Source of the DNA: Carposina sasakii
Lineage: Eukaryota > Arthropoda > Insecta > Lepidoptera > Carposinidae
Direction: 5' to 3'
DNA length: 64,000 bases
Assembly (NCBI GenBank): GCA_014607495.2
Contig: CP053154.1
Location: 11,780,001 to 11,844,000, forward strand
The notes beneath the pieces were generated by a model. That model saw only the letters and a list, made by a program, of their open reading frames with translations, did not search any database and was not told where the DNA came from. This document shows positions 34,168-46,277 of the stretch, piece after piece (within the stretch, counting starts at the first letter, position 1; each line of letters opens with the position of its first letter). A program made the position numbers and the translations under genes.

Positions 34168-34868
34168 AAAGGTACCTACCTACCTACCTATGTTAACACC
34201 ACAAAATCCATTAATCAGAGCCCAGCATCAGCAAGACTTACGAAGAAACATAAAACTTTGTTAGTTGCCCGGTATGATGGACGTAAAATTTATATTAATA
34301 TCGGTCCCTCGGGCAATAACCGACGTTTTCTCACTTCGATAACGTTAGCAATAACTGTTTTTATAACCAACCTTTACATAAGGTCTAGTTTTTCCCTGCG
34401 ACTCCGTCCGAACTATAGAAATTGTGTCTACCTATAACGATATTTTTCTCGATGTGAAATGGGATAGCATTTCATTCTTTCAAAATCTTTTTTTGGAGAC
34501 ATTAAAATCCGTTTAGTACCTACTAGAGTTGCTTTGGACTAAGCGTAAGCTTTCGCATTTAACATTGTGGATGACATGTAACGCCATCTATCTATCAATT
34601 CGTCAGTGTACTAATGACGGTAGAATGCTGTGATTTGGGAATAGCTCCTTATCATGGTAAAATGTATAATTGTCTTAAAAAATTATTATTTTCTCTTCAA
34701 TTGTCTCTCTCTTACCTACATGCGAATGCCACTGGCTTCGTGATATGATGATCTGGAGATATATATGTTCCCTTCACCAATTTTCATGTAAATATTGATG
34801 TAAATACATACAAATATATTTACGGTACTGATGGTTATTATCTCCAAAGAGGTTTGGCAGACATACGG
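34168..34868. other. Intergenic DNA, nothing recognised
   Basis: No exon or bounded repeat. Confidence 0.45.
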
Positions 34869-35236
34869 GGTTAATTTTAAAACATCAATAACCTCGCAAG
34901 ACTAGGTAGCTACCATCATAAACAACAACATTTGTTCTACGAGTTTTGATAATTTGTCACATTTTACTTTCATAAAAAAATAAATATCAATTTAATATTA
35001 CCTCTGAATGTTCTTAAGTCTGTACATAATACTGAGGCGCGCGCGATCGCGGGCGTCAACCTTTTCGTATACCTACAAATGGAACGGACTTACAAATGTC
35101 ACGACAGTACAATAAAAGCTTGGAAAATCATTTTTAAATAATGTATTGAGTTATGATAAAACTCGTAGAACAAATGTTATTGTTTATAATTTTAGCTATC
35201 TAGTCCTGCGAGGTTATTGATGTTTTAAAATTAACC
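34869..35236. mobile_element. MITE with about 80-bp inverted repeats
   Basis: GGTTAATTTTAAAACATCAA and TAACCTCGCAAGACTAG, running on through ACATTTGTTCTACGAGTTTT, are inverted at 35150-35236 with few mismatches. Total 368 bp; the centre is non-coding. No convincing target duplication. Confidence 0.75.
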
Positions 35237-36110
35237 TTGTATAGGTAGTATGCAAATTACACAACCACTTTTCATGTCCCACGTGGTAATGCATAAACAT
35301 GTATACAACATTTTAGACGCAGCTTACGAATCCAGTGGGAATTGTTATAACCTGTTAGCGCTAGAGTATTGAGGGCTCTTATTTACATAAATATATACCT
35401 ACCTATGAACATTAATCTAAAGTCCTAATAAAAAGAATCTCTATCTACGCACAAAAAGTCAGCTAGAGTATTAACAAAAAGAATCCGATAATGATTTAAT
35501 AAGTATGGGACATTTTTTCTAAGACATAGTGTATCTTTGAAACCAACTTTTATACCATATTCTCAGAAGTTCATGTTTTATGAAATCTTTATTGAGATAC
35601 AAACAGTGCACAACAACAGTAGAATACAAAATTACTTTTGAGTAAGTTTATTTAAATAAATAAACCGTAATGACAAACTGCCAAATAAAGTTTACTGCTA
35701 CCACATGAAACTGAGAAACCTGCTTTATTAGAGTTGTGCACTGAAGTTGGCACGTGATACCGTTAACACGGTGAAAATGGGGTGAAAACAACCCTATCCT
35801 ACACATCTCAAATTTAAACACTCGTCGCAAAATATGTATGATGTTTAACTTTGCTTTGTATTTTTAAATGTACATACATATCTACCAACGTGCATGACAT
35901 TAACCAAGTAACGGCCAATAATCATATTTCACCAACATGCATGACATTATCCAATAATCACCCACAATCATATTATTTAGGATGACGCGAGTTCGATCGC
36001 ATAATGTCACTGCGTCACTGGTGGGTGATGCACATTGATGGCATCAATCGCAAAGAACACGACACGAGAAATTTTCATCTAAGCATGCATGGGATGTCTT
36101 TAAGAAGAAA
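35237..36110. other. Intergenic DNA, nothing recognised
   Basis: A short direct repeat, CATGCATGACATTA..CCAA, occurs near 35893 and 35937; nothing else is supported. Confidence 0.45.
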
Positions 36111-36195
36111 ACATTAAACCGATCTAAGGAGGATATAGGGGGTAGGGTTATGTTTAGCAGTGGACTTCGTAGGGCTGAGAATGATGATTTACTCA
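36110..36195 (+). mobile_element. LINE 3' tail
   Basis: GCAGTGGACTTCGTAGGGCT followed by GAGAATGATGAT, a diverged form of the tail at 33822. Confidence 0.45.
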
Positions 36196-36589
36196 CACAG
36201 TCATTAATATTTAAACTTAGTAGTTTTTTTGAAGTTGAATCCTAGATGAGTTATTGAACCATGCTCTAATACTACATGTTCCTCTGACAAAAGCTCCAAT
36301 CTATCTACTAGGAAAGCTTGCCTAGATATGGTATGAATAAGCAAGTTCATTTTCAATTTCCTATAAATTTTACTGTATTTGTGAAGCGCGCCTGGTGTAT
36401 TCATGTTACTTGATACGAAAATAAATATTTTACAAGCGTTGGACTAACCGATATGCAAGATGCGAAAATAGTACTACTAATATATTTTATATACTTACGT
36501 ACCTAAATAAGTGTGTCGTATTAATCTAGAAAGTTTGATTTGTGGCTCTTAAAATTCCGTACATGTTGTAAGAGACGACCAAAAGAACT

Positions 36590-36725
36590 TAGAGAGGATT
36601 CCGAGGCGATGAACTAGCAACTTGTCACTGATCATTTACATTTGTCCCCGGTGTGCTAGTGGCTATGGGATCTCCTTTATGATCCTGCAGTTCTGGCTAC
36701 CCTATTTCAGAAATACAACCGCGTG
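36590..36725 (-). repeat. Degenerate dispersed repeat
   Basis: The reverse complement reads GGGTAGCCAGAACTGCAGGA, AAGGAGATCCCATAGCCAC and GAGGATTCCGAGG-like words in the order seen at 49205-49330. Non-coding. Confidence 0.45.
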
Positions 36726-36729
36726 TATA

Positions 36730-37150
36730 TTAAATGTTCCTTTCTGTATAGGTACATTATTTGAAACTTATTGGTACTAAATGTGCAAAATTTTGTGCAC
36801 ACATCTCCAAAAGTAACACTAATAGAAATGCGTTAAGGGTCCCCCCTGCCCGCTTTGTTCCCCTAGCCATCGCTGCGAGCGTGCCGCGTAGGTATGGCGA
36901 TAGCATAGAGAATTAGAGGTGTGTTTTGTTTTTGCGGCTCGCCGATGTAAATTTTCACGGACGCAAAATATAACTTTTATAGTTATTGATCTACTTGTAT
37001 GTTACTATTTTACGCCCTTACTTGTACATTTGGTGTAATGATTTCCTACTTAAATCCCAAGTTTTTCTAATGTATATTTTGTGTTCATTATTCCCCATTG
37101 CCCGCTAGTGAGCGCCACCCATAGAAAAAGATAGGGGAAAGGAAAAATAT
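36730..37150. other. Intergenic DNA, nothing recognised
   Basis: Locally more GC-rich around 36840-36960, but no frame, splice pattern or repeat is supported. Confidence 0.4.
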
Positions 37151-37155
37151 ACGGA

Positions 37156-37303
37156 GTAATTTTTGGTCGTCAACGTTCCCAAAATCTACGGAATCTCTTC
37201 ATCATCATGATAATTTTTCTCCGTGAAAGCATACCTGGGAAGTGTCTAGTTTCCAAAATATTAGGGTCCAAAGTTGAGTAAATAGACTGCGTTTTTCTGC
37301 ATA
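37156..37303 (-). mobile_element. MITE family A, truncated copy
   Basis: AATTTTTGGTCGTCAACGTT through CAAAGTTGAGTAAATAGACT to CTGCATAAA matches copy 1, then stops abruptly at 37303. The other half of the element is missing. Confidence 0.7.
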
Positions 37304-37366
37304 AAGGCAAGGGCAAGGGCCAAGGAAAGAAGATGAAAGTGCCGAAGAAGGGAACCGAAGAGTAAA
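37304..37366 (+). other. Short basic reading frame at a MITE break
   Basis: Directly after the truncated MITE the plus frame reads KGKGKGQGKKMKVPKKGTEE and then a stop at 37364-37366. The Lys-rich tail looks like the C-terminus of a nucleic-acid-binding protein, but no start, splice acceptor or family match can be shown. Recorded as an unexplained junction, not a gene. Confidence 0.25.
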
Positions 37367-38160
37367 GAGGAAGGTTCTCCAGGAATCAAACGATACCTCT
37401 GTATCAGACGTGACGCGATTTGTGTTAGAATTTTGTATAATCCTCATTACCCACAAGGTGACCTCAATTACCCGTAACTTAGTGCAATGGGAGTCAAATC
37501 AGTTTTTTTGTACTTTTATATTTCCCAAAGATGATTATTAATGTGATGATTACTGATCTCAAATTATAGCTAATTAATTAATTAATTAAGTAAATGAGGC
37601 GGTTGCAATAAAAATTTTGTTAATTTTAGCTTTTTTATTCTAATTCTGCTTAAGTGACCCCCATTACCCAATCTTCCCCTACTTACTTATTTTTCATAAT
37701 TTTTTGTCATTTCCCAGGGTTAGTTCCATAGGAAAAAAGGTCGTAACCTTACAAAGAATACAAGGTATTAAAAAAACAACGTTGTCTTTTTACACCCTGT
37801 AAGTCATGAGGGGTGGTTTGTATCCGATAGGTCGGATAGAAACAGCCATCCTTCGAGTTGTCCGGACATAATCAAAGTTTGGGGCGTTCATCAAACAATG
37901 TCGCTTGCCAAACTAATTTGGGAAGACGTCCGCAGTCATACACAAAACGACTAGGCAGTATGGGTTTTCGAGCTTGCCTAGCAACTAACCTGTTAAAATG
38001 GTCCGTAGCGAGCATGTCCCTACCGGCCTAAAAGGAAGACTTATGTTTATATGGCCTATGGACACAACGTGGCGTACAAAAATCAGTTGATAAACGCGGC
38101 TCAGGCTAAAGAGGCGCCACCGGCTTACTAATATTGATAAAAAAATCAAGCATATTATTT
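37367..38160. other. Intergenic DNA, nothing recognised
   Basis: TACACCCTGTAAG near 37791 resembles one end of a TATACAGGGTG-type MITE, but the partner end was not found. Confidence 0.4.
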
Positions 38161-38164
38161 ATTA

Positions 38165-38330
38165 ACTAGCGGACACCCCCAACTACGACCGCATAAACCT
38201 TGGGATTCCCATTTTTCCCGTTCCCGTGGGACATTCAGGAAATGCTTTCTAATAGAATGCGTATGTCATACATTACATAGAACACATCCTTCAAGTTTAT
38301 TTGGTCTAAGTAGAAGTAGATGCCTGAAAT
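38165..38330 (+). mobile_element. Partial lepidopteran 'ACTAGTGGACGCCCGCG' element
   Basis: AACTAGCGGACACCCCCAAC is a diverged form of the family start, followed by short resemblances (GGGACATTC, CAAGTTTATTTGGT). Strongly decayed. Confidence 0.4.
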
Positions 38331-39169
38331 ATTTCAATTAATAAAGTAATTTAATTTCAGTTCCACGTAAATTTTAATGTACTTTTCACCGCACAGAGGT
38401 CCGTAATGTCCACAACACCGAGGCCCCGAGTTATACGTACAGTCGGTTGTTTTATAAACTTTTGTTCCTACATATCTACTCAGTTATCTAATGCGAGTTT
38501 TATTGGGGTCTGCGGGATCAACAAGGGCAATTCAGTTGTTGTATATTTGAAGTGTCTTGTGTTCGTGAAAGGATCCTACATAGGGCCCGGTACAATAGAG
38601 ATTTGAACTTCCGAATAGTGACGCCTGATACAATTCAATTCAATGTACAGTCCTTCATCACTATTTGATTGTGTCCATAGTTTACTGATTATAACTAAAA
38701 CATTTTATTATTTCTTTTTATTTAACATTTATTCAAGCCCTATCATGTTTAAAATAAAGTTAATTACATTCATAACGAATTAAGCAAAGTTATGCTCTGT
38801 TTAGTAATTTATTCGAGAATTTCATGCAAATTGGAATTTAAGCTTCCGTGAAGTTCAAAACTTTTACCGAGCGGATTTACGTACTTAGCGACTCATTTTA
38901 TAGCTCGTGTGGAGCTGACTTACCCTGTCAAGAATGATGATAGTCCTATATTTCTATTTTTCGAAGAAAGCCTAAGCTATGGGAAATTTACCGGGATAGC
39001 GGTGAAATGACCTCACTAGAACGTTGTACATGTATCTAATCAGAACGTATCTCCTTTATTAAACACATGGCTCGAATTTCAAAATATAATTGGGCACTTA
39101 TCGATAAGCACAGCGTGGAGTGCCACCCGCGATATGGACGGACGACCTAGCCAAGGTCGCGGGTATCGG
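38331..39169. other. Intergenic DNA, nothing recognised
   Basis: No exon or bounded repeat. Confidence 0.45.
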
Positions 39170-39270
39170 CTGGATGCAGGCCGCTTCCGACCGGCCGGAG
39201 TGAAGATTGTTGAGGGAGGCCTATTTTCAACAGTGGACTTCTCATGGCTGAAAATTATGATGATGAATTT
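39170..39270 (+). mobile_element. LINE 3' tail
   Basis: TTCCGACCGGCCGGAGTGAA, GAGGGAGGCCTATTTTCAAC, AGTGGACTTCTCATGGCTG and a TGATGATGA tail; close to 33822-33910. Confidence 0.6.
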
Positions 39271-39496
39271 GAGCAATTACACACCACTACGTTTCAGTGA
39301 AACCTATGATCTCGAACAGATTATAGCAGATATATGACACGATACGAGAACCATACCATATCAATTGGATTGAACTTGGTTTGATAATTGGAACCTTTAT
39401 GCGAGCTTTATGCTAACTCAGTTTCATTTACGTATTGCACAGGTCGATCGAGTATTTAAAATCAACAATTTCATTCATTAATGAAACCAGTTAGTT

Positions 39497-39575
39497 GACC
39501 CGATAGCTCAGTTGGTTAGAGCAAAATCACGGTATGCGAGAGGTCGTGAGTTCAAATCTCACTCGGTTGAAAAAA
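39497..39575 (+). mobile_element. tRNA-like SINE head or tRNA relic
   Basis: GACCCGATAGCTCAGTTGG gives a good D arm and A box; GTGAG/CTCAC gives a T arm with a TTCAAAT loop (B box). The acceptor pairs at only about five of seven positions and no proper anticodon stem forms, so it is not a functional tRNA. The GAGTAATTGACCC-type upstream context resembles SINE1. Confidence 0.55.
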
Positions 39576-42340
39576 AAATAATATCTTAATAATATTTATA
39601 ATTTCATTAATGTAACAAACCAACATGAAGGACTTCGAGAAAATATATTGAATGGTAATTTTTTCATAGTTATCTGGGTCGTGCGGATTACTACCTTTTC
39701 TTGAAGCACTGTGCCAAAAGAATGTACAAATCACTACCTCTTGATAAATATGGTGGAGAATAAAACCAATATTTACATTCAAATCTCACATGTCGAGCTA
39801 TCGGCAACCTCGTTGAACGTGACTTGAAAGTTTCAGAAAAGTTTATACTCTCTGGAGTTGGGTTAGTGTATACTTTCGAAAAGATCGTGACAGACAGTTG
39901 GTGTTCATTCCCAAAATCTTATTACCGGGTGGCTTACATCTATCGTTTGCTGTTTGCTACAACTATTTATAAGAATGATTTCTTTTGGTGAATATAACAG
40001 AAGAATTTACGTGCATGTTTGACAAAACTAGTTGAAACTATATACATACTTCATTTTACAATGCTTCTAATAAACCGTGCGTAAAGTTACACCCCCGTTA
40101 AGGCAGCTTATAATGTTTAATTTTTTTATTAGTAAGACTCTTAGATAATGTATATATCTTGCTTTAAATTGCTATTCAAAAGCATATGATTGAACTTGAG
40201 TTCGTATTAAGAAAGATTTATATCGCAGATCGTATTTTTATTCCAAAACAAGAGAACGCAGCTAAGGCACGAGTTTGCTAGTATTTCAAATGTCCAAAGG
40301 TCTGACTGAGCAAATGAAAATAAAACGGGTCTCTCACAAACAAGGTAGGGTCAAGTGGGATCCATGAAAGTTTGTAAATATGGGTTCTCTGAGTTAATCT
40401 GGCACAGAATACGAGTGAAATGTTAGCCATCTGGTTGGTCAAACAATACTATGTTTCAAAATAACCCTAGCAACCGGTAGATAACAGTGAAAATTTTAAA
40501 CGGAGTTTAGTCTATTATTTTCGTTATACGTTAGTAACTATAGATTTTATAATACAATCGGCACTGCCATCTAAAGTAATCATGGTGCCTGACATCCTGC
40601 CGGTCGATTACATATAATTTTGTAAGTATAGGTAGGTACATGTGGATGGTTTAGTTATGGTACTGTAAAAAAAATTCTAACACTGCATTTACTAGCAAAT
40701 ATTATTGGGAATTGTTATATTCCGTTAGGAATTGTTAAATGTTTTAGTGCTGGTGATGGAAAATGTTTGCAAAATATTGAAAAATCGGCGGAGCACGCCG
40801 CCGGGCCCCGCACTCTCCGCACACCCCTGGCTGTGGCCTGGATTATATGTTTACAAACAAATGATAACTATAAATATTTACTAACATTACGTATCTAAAA
40901 TGAAAACATTTTCTATCATAGTGATCGTATGTTTGTTTCTTAACAAATATTTACCAACGTTTGTAGACATTTTTAAACAGCAGTGTGGCAGCACCTTATG
41001 TTTAGATTAATCCTTAGATTCCGGTAACGAAACATATTAAATATTTTACAATAGCTCAAGGTCCATATTGTTGTTCAGGCGAAGCCAACGACATATTAAA
41101 AACAGACGAAAATCTTATTCAGCGGTATTTTTACGACACAAGCTTGTGGTAACACTGATTCAGGCGAACATTTGTAACAAAATACATGGCGGGTTTTGTC
41201 GCAAGAATATGTTTGTAGGTATTTATATTTCTTTGACTGGCACATTGTTAACCCTAAACGGGTAGTCGTATTTAAGCTTGAAAGGTGTCATTAGATTCGT
41301 CGTGAGAGCGACACTTGGTCTATATGTTGTGATGTTTTAATGTGTTTTCCCTTGTTTTAGGTCCAAATAGTTGGGTAACTGGGCACCTATAATATTAAGT
41401 TAAAATAAATATTCCCTCTTTTTTTTTTACATTGCCCAATCCCCAACGTGTTTTTCTTCTCTACGTGACATTGGCGGAATTATTGTGCTTGACACGATCA
41501 TAAAGGCCATAAACAAAAATAGAATAGAATAGACACTTGGTCAAATTTCTTCGCAGTGGGGTATTTTTCTTTAAATAAATGAGGTTATTTACTTACAGAA
41601 CTTGTACATACTTTTTACCTATTTACAAATACTTATTCTAGAAGAAGCCTTTAAAAGGAGAACTATCCGGATCAATGTTGCCAACAGTTCATTTTTACCG
41701 TCTTTCCAGGACAATTTGAATTGTAAATGCTGGGAGTCAGCATTGCTGCAGTGACAAACACGCTTTGTGCTGACATTTGCATCTAGGTCGTCAGAGAATC
41801 TAATAAAGAGCTATCCCTTGTATTTTATTTTTCACGTTGGTACGGTTACGGGTATATAAATGCCCCACCATTATTCGTTTGTAAAAATGCAACATCCGCA
41901 CACAACGTATAGTTCCAAGTTCCAACTACGAATTCTCAGTACTTTTACTACTTATTTGCGAAAGAAGTCATACCTACATAGCACATGAATGTGAGAGTAG
42001 GTAAATTGGTACTATCGAAATAGTAATATTAAGTAGGTAACTAAAATAAATATATAATTAAAAAGCACTTTATTTTCCTGTACCAAGTACCAATATAGTT
42101 TCCCTATAATATTAAAAAAAGTTGCCTGCCTAGCATACAAATTAAATTAATTTTCTATTCATAAACTTGTAAGCTAACTCGTGTAAGACTCAATTTCAAT
42201 TATTTCTCTCATCTCAATTTCTATAGATTCAGACTTCAATGGGCTTAGTCTAAGACAAAATAGCCTTGTTTGATAAAGTAACCAATTCAAATCAAATGAA
42301 GGCGTCGTGTACAATTTGGGGGCCACAAAAGGTTTGGATT
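39576..42340. other. Intergenic DNA, nothing firmly recognised
   Basis: 41340-41530 ends with TTGACACGATCATAAAGGCC and an (AATAG)n tract and may be the end of a retroelement, but no domain or repeat partner supports this. The rest shows nothing. Confidence 0.4.
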
Positions 42341-42346
42341 AGATTT

Positions 42347-42430
42347 ATCTTGGAGGAACTACTTGTTATTGTCTTACGAACCTATTTATCTTGGAGGAAC
42401 TACTTTTTATTGTCGTACGAACCTATTTAT
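42347..42430. repeat. Two tandem 41-bp units
   Basis: ATCTTGGAGGAACTACTT...TTATTGTC.TACGAACCTATTT occurs twice in a row with two or three differences. Confidence 0.75.
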
Positions 42431-42903
42431 TACCCGACTGCACCAGATGGAGGGTTATGTTATTGAAATGTATGTATGAAAGTAGCATTGTATATCTCTT
42501 TAACACGTTCTAGCTTGAGCTTAAACGGATTGTCGCATTTGAGCTTAAAAGATATCGTTGTAGTGAGATTGGATTCTCATTCAAAATTATATTATGGATT
42601 TCAAAAGTCAAATTTTTAATGATAACTTCTTTATGCAAGACACATCATCACTGGTTGCATCAGTTATTTTTATAAAAATCATCATTGTAAAATTACAGAG
42701 AAAATTCAGTAACGCAGCTTTCGTAGTAGGCTCGTAGTTCGTAGCACGTGCTACGGATAACGCCCACGCGGTATCAAACCTAATAATTAATGTTGGTGTA
42801 ATTATACGTCTCCAACTGATAATAATAATTCTGCTAGACTTATCTTAATGTACTCAGAATTACAAGCTTATTAACTCCTTGAAGTTTACATATAACACCT
42901 TGT
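42431..42903. other. Intergenic DNA with a decayed lepidopteran repeat
   Basis: GGAGGGTTATGTTATTGAAA at 42450 resembles a common dispersed repeat; no ends can be defined. Confidence 0.4.
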
Positions 42904-43393
42904 GTATCCACTAGTGGTGTTCAAAAAAGCTATATTCTCGGATCGCGTGAAAGTAATATGCTACATGCAAATTGCGCGCTATTTTTTCCGTGACGTTATA
43001 ACGTTACGAGTTGCGCGCAAATCACAAGTTACGAATGAATGACTGAACGAATACGCTATATTCTTATCCCGTCAATGACAAGTCGTGAAAACGCTATATT
43101 CTAGTTGACGCGATTTCATATAGCTGTTGGTAACCAATGACAAGTCATGAATACGCTATTTTCTATTTGACGCGATTTCATATAGCTGTTGGTAGTCCGG
43201 CGCCGGCCGTCACGCGCTATGCATGTGCGTGTCGAAGGCGCGATGAGTCATGCGTACGCGACACGTGAAGCGCGCATATCGTTATAGCGTTTAGCTTGGA
43301 ACGAGTCAATGAAATCATTGATTATTGCGCTATGGACAAATAGGATGTTATTTTTAAAAGCTATACGTTATATTAGCTACCACTAGTATCCAC
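42904..43393. mobile_element. hAT-type MITE, 474 bp, with 8-bp target duplication
   Basis: GTATCCAC at 42904-42911 and 43386-43393 flanks an element starting TAGTGGTG and ending ACCACTA. The duplication fits the hAT consensus nTnnnnAn. CGCTATATTC-type words recur near both ends, as subterminal transposase-binding repeats do in hAT elements. A tandem duplication of about 62 bp (AATGACAAGTC...ATAGCTGTTGGTA) occupies about 43073-43193. Its interior is unusually GC-rich for this window (43195-43290). No coding part. Confidence 0.8.
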
Positions 43394-43439
43394 TGCCACG
43401 TACGCCATTTGCAACGATATAAGTAAAGATAGCGGAACA

Positions 43440-43491
43440 GACTTTTCGCACTTATCCTATTGTGTGGGTTATAGGATAAGTGCGAAAAGTC
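43440..43491. repeat. Perfect 21-bp-stem hairpin
   Basis: GACTTTTCGCACTTATCCTAT (43440-43460) is exactly inverted at 43471-43491, with the 10-nt loop TGTGTGGGTT. No mismatch in the stem. Not part of a recognised element. Confidence 0.85.
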
Positions 43492-43499
43492 ATCGCTCT

Positions 43500-43825
43500 A
43501 TACTGAACCCCAAAAAGGCTTTCAATACTAAGTGAGCCACCTATTCTACACTCTTTCAACGTAACCGTGGATATTGTGATCAACAATGTCAGATTGGTCC
43601 AGCTTTTACAGGCGGGAGTATATACATACATAATTACTTATACACTTTTGCCTATGAAAGCTAGACGAATCTGGCTAAAGTAAATGCAGTAAAATGTAAT
43701 AATTATCTATGTATTTATAGTGACCATTCTTTGTGGTGAGTATAGGTAGGTACATTAAGTAGCTACGTAGTTTCACGTGAAAGCTTAGGCAAATGTGAAT
43801 ATAGATATTTGGGTTTATAATATCT
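43500..43825. other. Intergenic DNA, nothing recognised
   Basis: No exon or bounded repeat. Confidence 0.45.
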
Positions 43826-43985
43826 TATAAAATTATTAATAAAGAAATGGAAAACATTCTTCACCCAAGTGGGAACCGAACCCACGACCTCTGCATACCG
43901 TGCGAGTGCTCTAACCACTGAGCTACCGGTTCAATTACTCGGATGACGAATTTTACCATCTCTTTTCTGAATTACATATTAAATA
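43826..43985 (-). mobile_element. SINE1 copy (tRNA head and tail)
   Basis: On the minus strand: AGAGATGGTAAAATTCGTCA, GAGTAATTGAACCGGTAGCT (A box TAGCTCAGTGG), B box GGTTCGGTTCC, then GTGAAGAATG and CCATTTCTTTATTAATAATT. The body further upstream is missing. Confidence 0.75.
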
Positions 43986-44079
43986 TCTACTCTTCCACGC
44001 GAAAACTACTGAACGAAACTTTAATACAACTTGGTAGTTTGTTGACTTATCTACTTACTTGACTAATGGTCCTGTGTTT

Positions 44080-44205
44080 TCTAGAAGGAGAAGAGGGCCT
44101 CCACAATTCTCTGCTATCCCGCTCGGTTTTGAGCTTCGCTTTTTAATTCGCTGCAGGTTTTCCCTACTTTCTTCGCCCCTGCGATGATCGTCCGCCGGCA
44201 GATCT
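44080..44205 (-). mobile_element. LINE C-terminal fragment
   Basis: The reverse complement reads GCGAATTAAAAAGCGAAGCT, CAAAACCGAGCGGGATAGC and AGAGAATTGTGGAGGCCCTC, matching 29510-29575 on the plus strand. Non-coding now. Confidence 0.5.
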
Positions 44206-44249
44206 GCTTAGTTAGTTGATAGTTATGGCAGGTCAGTTTCATATAGCTC

Positions 44250-46270
44250 TTATGCATGATTTCGGATTTAACATTTTTGTATGCAAAGTATATAACGTAG
44301 TGATACACATAGTAACTAGCGCCATCATTCAAATGAACTATTTGGTGAAACGTACAAGTTTTAAATCAGCATAAAACATAGCTTATATCGGTTATTCAAA
44401 CAAGGCACGTGCGTCCGTTGGTAAGAAATAAAAACAGTAAAACAAGTGCACTTCCCCAAATGTTTGTTTTACTAGAGTGCCCGGCGCTGTACGAGTAGTA
44501 ACCTTCTACTCTAGGGAATAGTGCCATCGCCGGAATACTAGATACATAAAGAACGTGGAAACGCTTGTCCCTTCTAAATAAAGTCTATTTAAATTCTCAA
44601 AAGTGCAATCGTAAAGTTTCCTTGCTCGATGTAATAAAATTACTTATTTGACCGTAGCAAAAATGCACAATCAAATTGAGAAAATACTCTCATCGTTTTG
44701 AAACATCGTTATTGTATTTAATTGACCTGAAGCACAGTGAGGTTTTCCGTGTATTTACTTATAAAATGATAATTAGATTAGAATGCATAATACATTGCAG
44801 TTCCAAGCATTCCGTGGGGAATTACCAACTCTTCCCAAATGCGATCTCGTGGACGAGACTTATAAATACTAAAATTACGAGTAGAGTGCTTATTTTGTGA
44901 TTTTATCAGTGGAGAGTTAAATATAATAGCGATATCTGAACCTTTATATTTTATTTTTTAGGTACCTACATAACGTAACATCAAAAATATATTTTCTTTG
45001 CAAACTGAGTGCCTACTTTGTTTTTAGCATGCACTTCTTTTGTTTTAGGAGCAGCTGAAAATGCAGGTTTATTTTATACCGAAGAGTAAAGTGAACCACA
45101 CTTATTGTACCTAGTACCTCTGACCTAAATCACCGCAGGCAAGACTGAATTTTCATACATTTTATGGACAGCCAAAAATTGCCAAAACGACGCCCCCGTG
45201 GAAAGTAAGTTTAAAAGAGGTAAGCGTATAGTTTAAGTCTACACCGACAAGAAAACCGTTCACATAGAATTGAATCAGAATAATAGCATATTTACACACC
45301 CGCTAATCTTAGATACCATAGACACTCTCCATACCTACCTATGCCTAACCTATACAATATAGCCAATATCATCATAGTCGCTTTACTTAATTAGACTCAA
45401 AAATAAGTAGACTTCAGCCAGTCCAATGCTACAATAGACGTCAGTGTGTGGAACTAGCAACGTAAATATTTCGGTCTGGCGCATACAAGCGAGGTTGTAG
45501 CTCGTAAATAAAACCAATTTGCATTACTTTTTCTGTTTTTTTGTACCACAAATTTTAGAGCGGGTTTAGGTTAGGCACCTAATATATTATCTACTTACTT
45601 AGTTAAAGAGTATGTACTATAAAAATAGCTTACTAAGTATAGAGCTGTGCACAAAAATTGAGACTTAAAATAAGATATTTATCTTTCCAATACTTATGAT
45701 ATAGACGCATTCCTAAACTACTGAGAATGTTCATACTATCTTGAAAATAAACTGATTAAAAAAAACATAATTAAGTATATACCAAGTCTCTAACATTGCG
45801 GATATGTTCTCTAATCTAATAGTCAACACAACATACTCCTTCTGTTAGGTACACGGGTTACAGCCTGTATAGTACCTATAGGTAGTGTAAACTTTTCCAG
45901 TGACTCAAGTAATTTACAACCAAATCTAATTACAAAACCGACAAACCGTAGGTACATAAATTCTAATAAAGAGCGTAGACAAGCGCAAGGTTCAAGTAAT
46001 CTACCTATCTATGTCCTGAATACCAAGGAATGTGTCTCATCACTGTGTAAGGTAGAGTGCGTTTCACCATATAGTTCCGATGGATGATGGCGCTAGTTAC
46101 TATGTGTATGACTATATTCTCTGTTTCACTGCATTCTAAAAATGTTAGTTCCGAAACCAGGTATAGGCACTATTTTATGCAACGGACAATAACAGAGATG
46201 CTTTGAAAATAAATTGGACCGTAGGTTTATACACGACAGTAATGTATGCGTCAAGGTATTGCGGTGAAGG
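44250..46270. other. Intergenic DNA, nothing firmly recognised
   Basis: An ATG at 45164 followed by 13 codons (basic, ending PRGK) and GTAAGT could be a first exon, but nothing downstream supports it. Confidence 0.35.
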
Positions 46271-46277
46271 GCTGTAA

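Noticed and set aside
39497..39575. Possible functional tRNA gene
   Set aside because: Good D and T arms, but the acceptor has mismatches and no anticodon stem forms; it resembles the SINE heads nearby.
45164..45205. ATG plus 13 codons followed by GTAAGT, a possible first exon
   Set aside because: No matching acceptor exon, no recognised protein family; one good donor is expected by chance in this much DNA.
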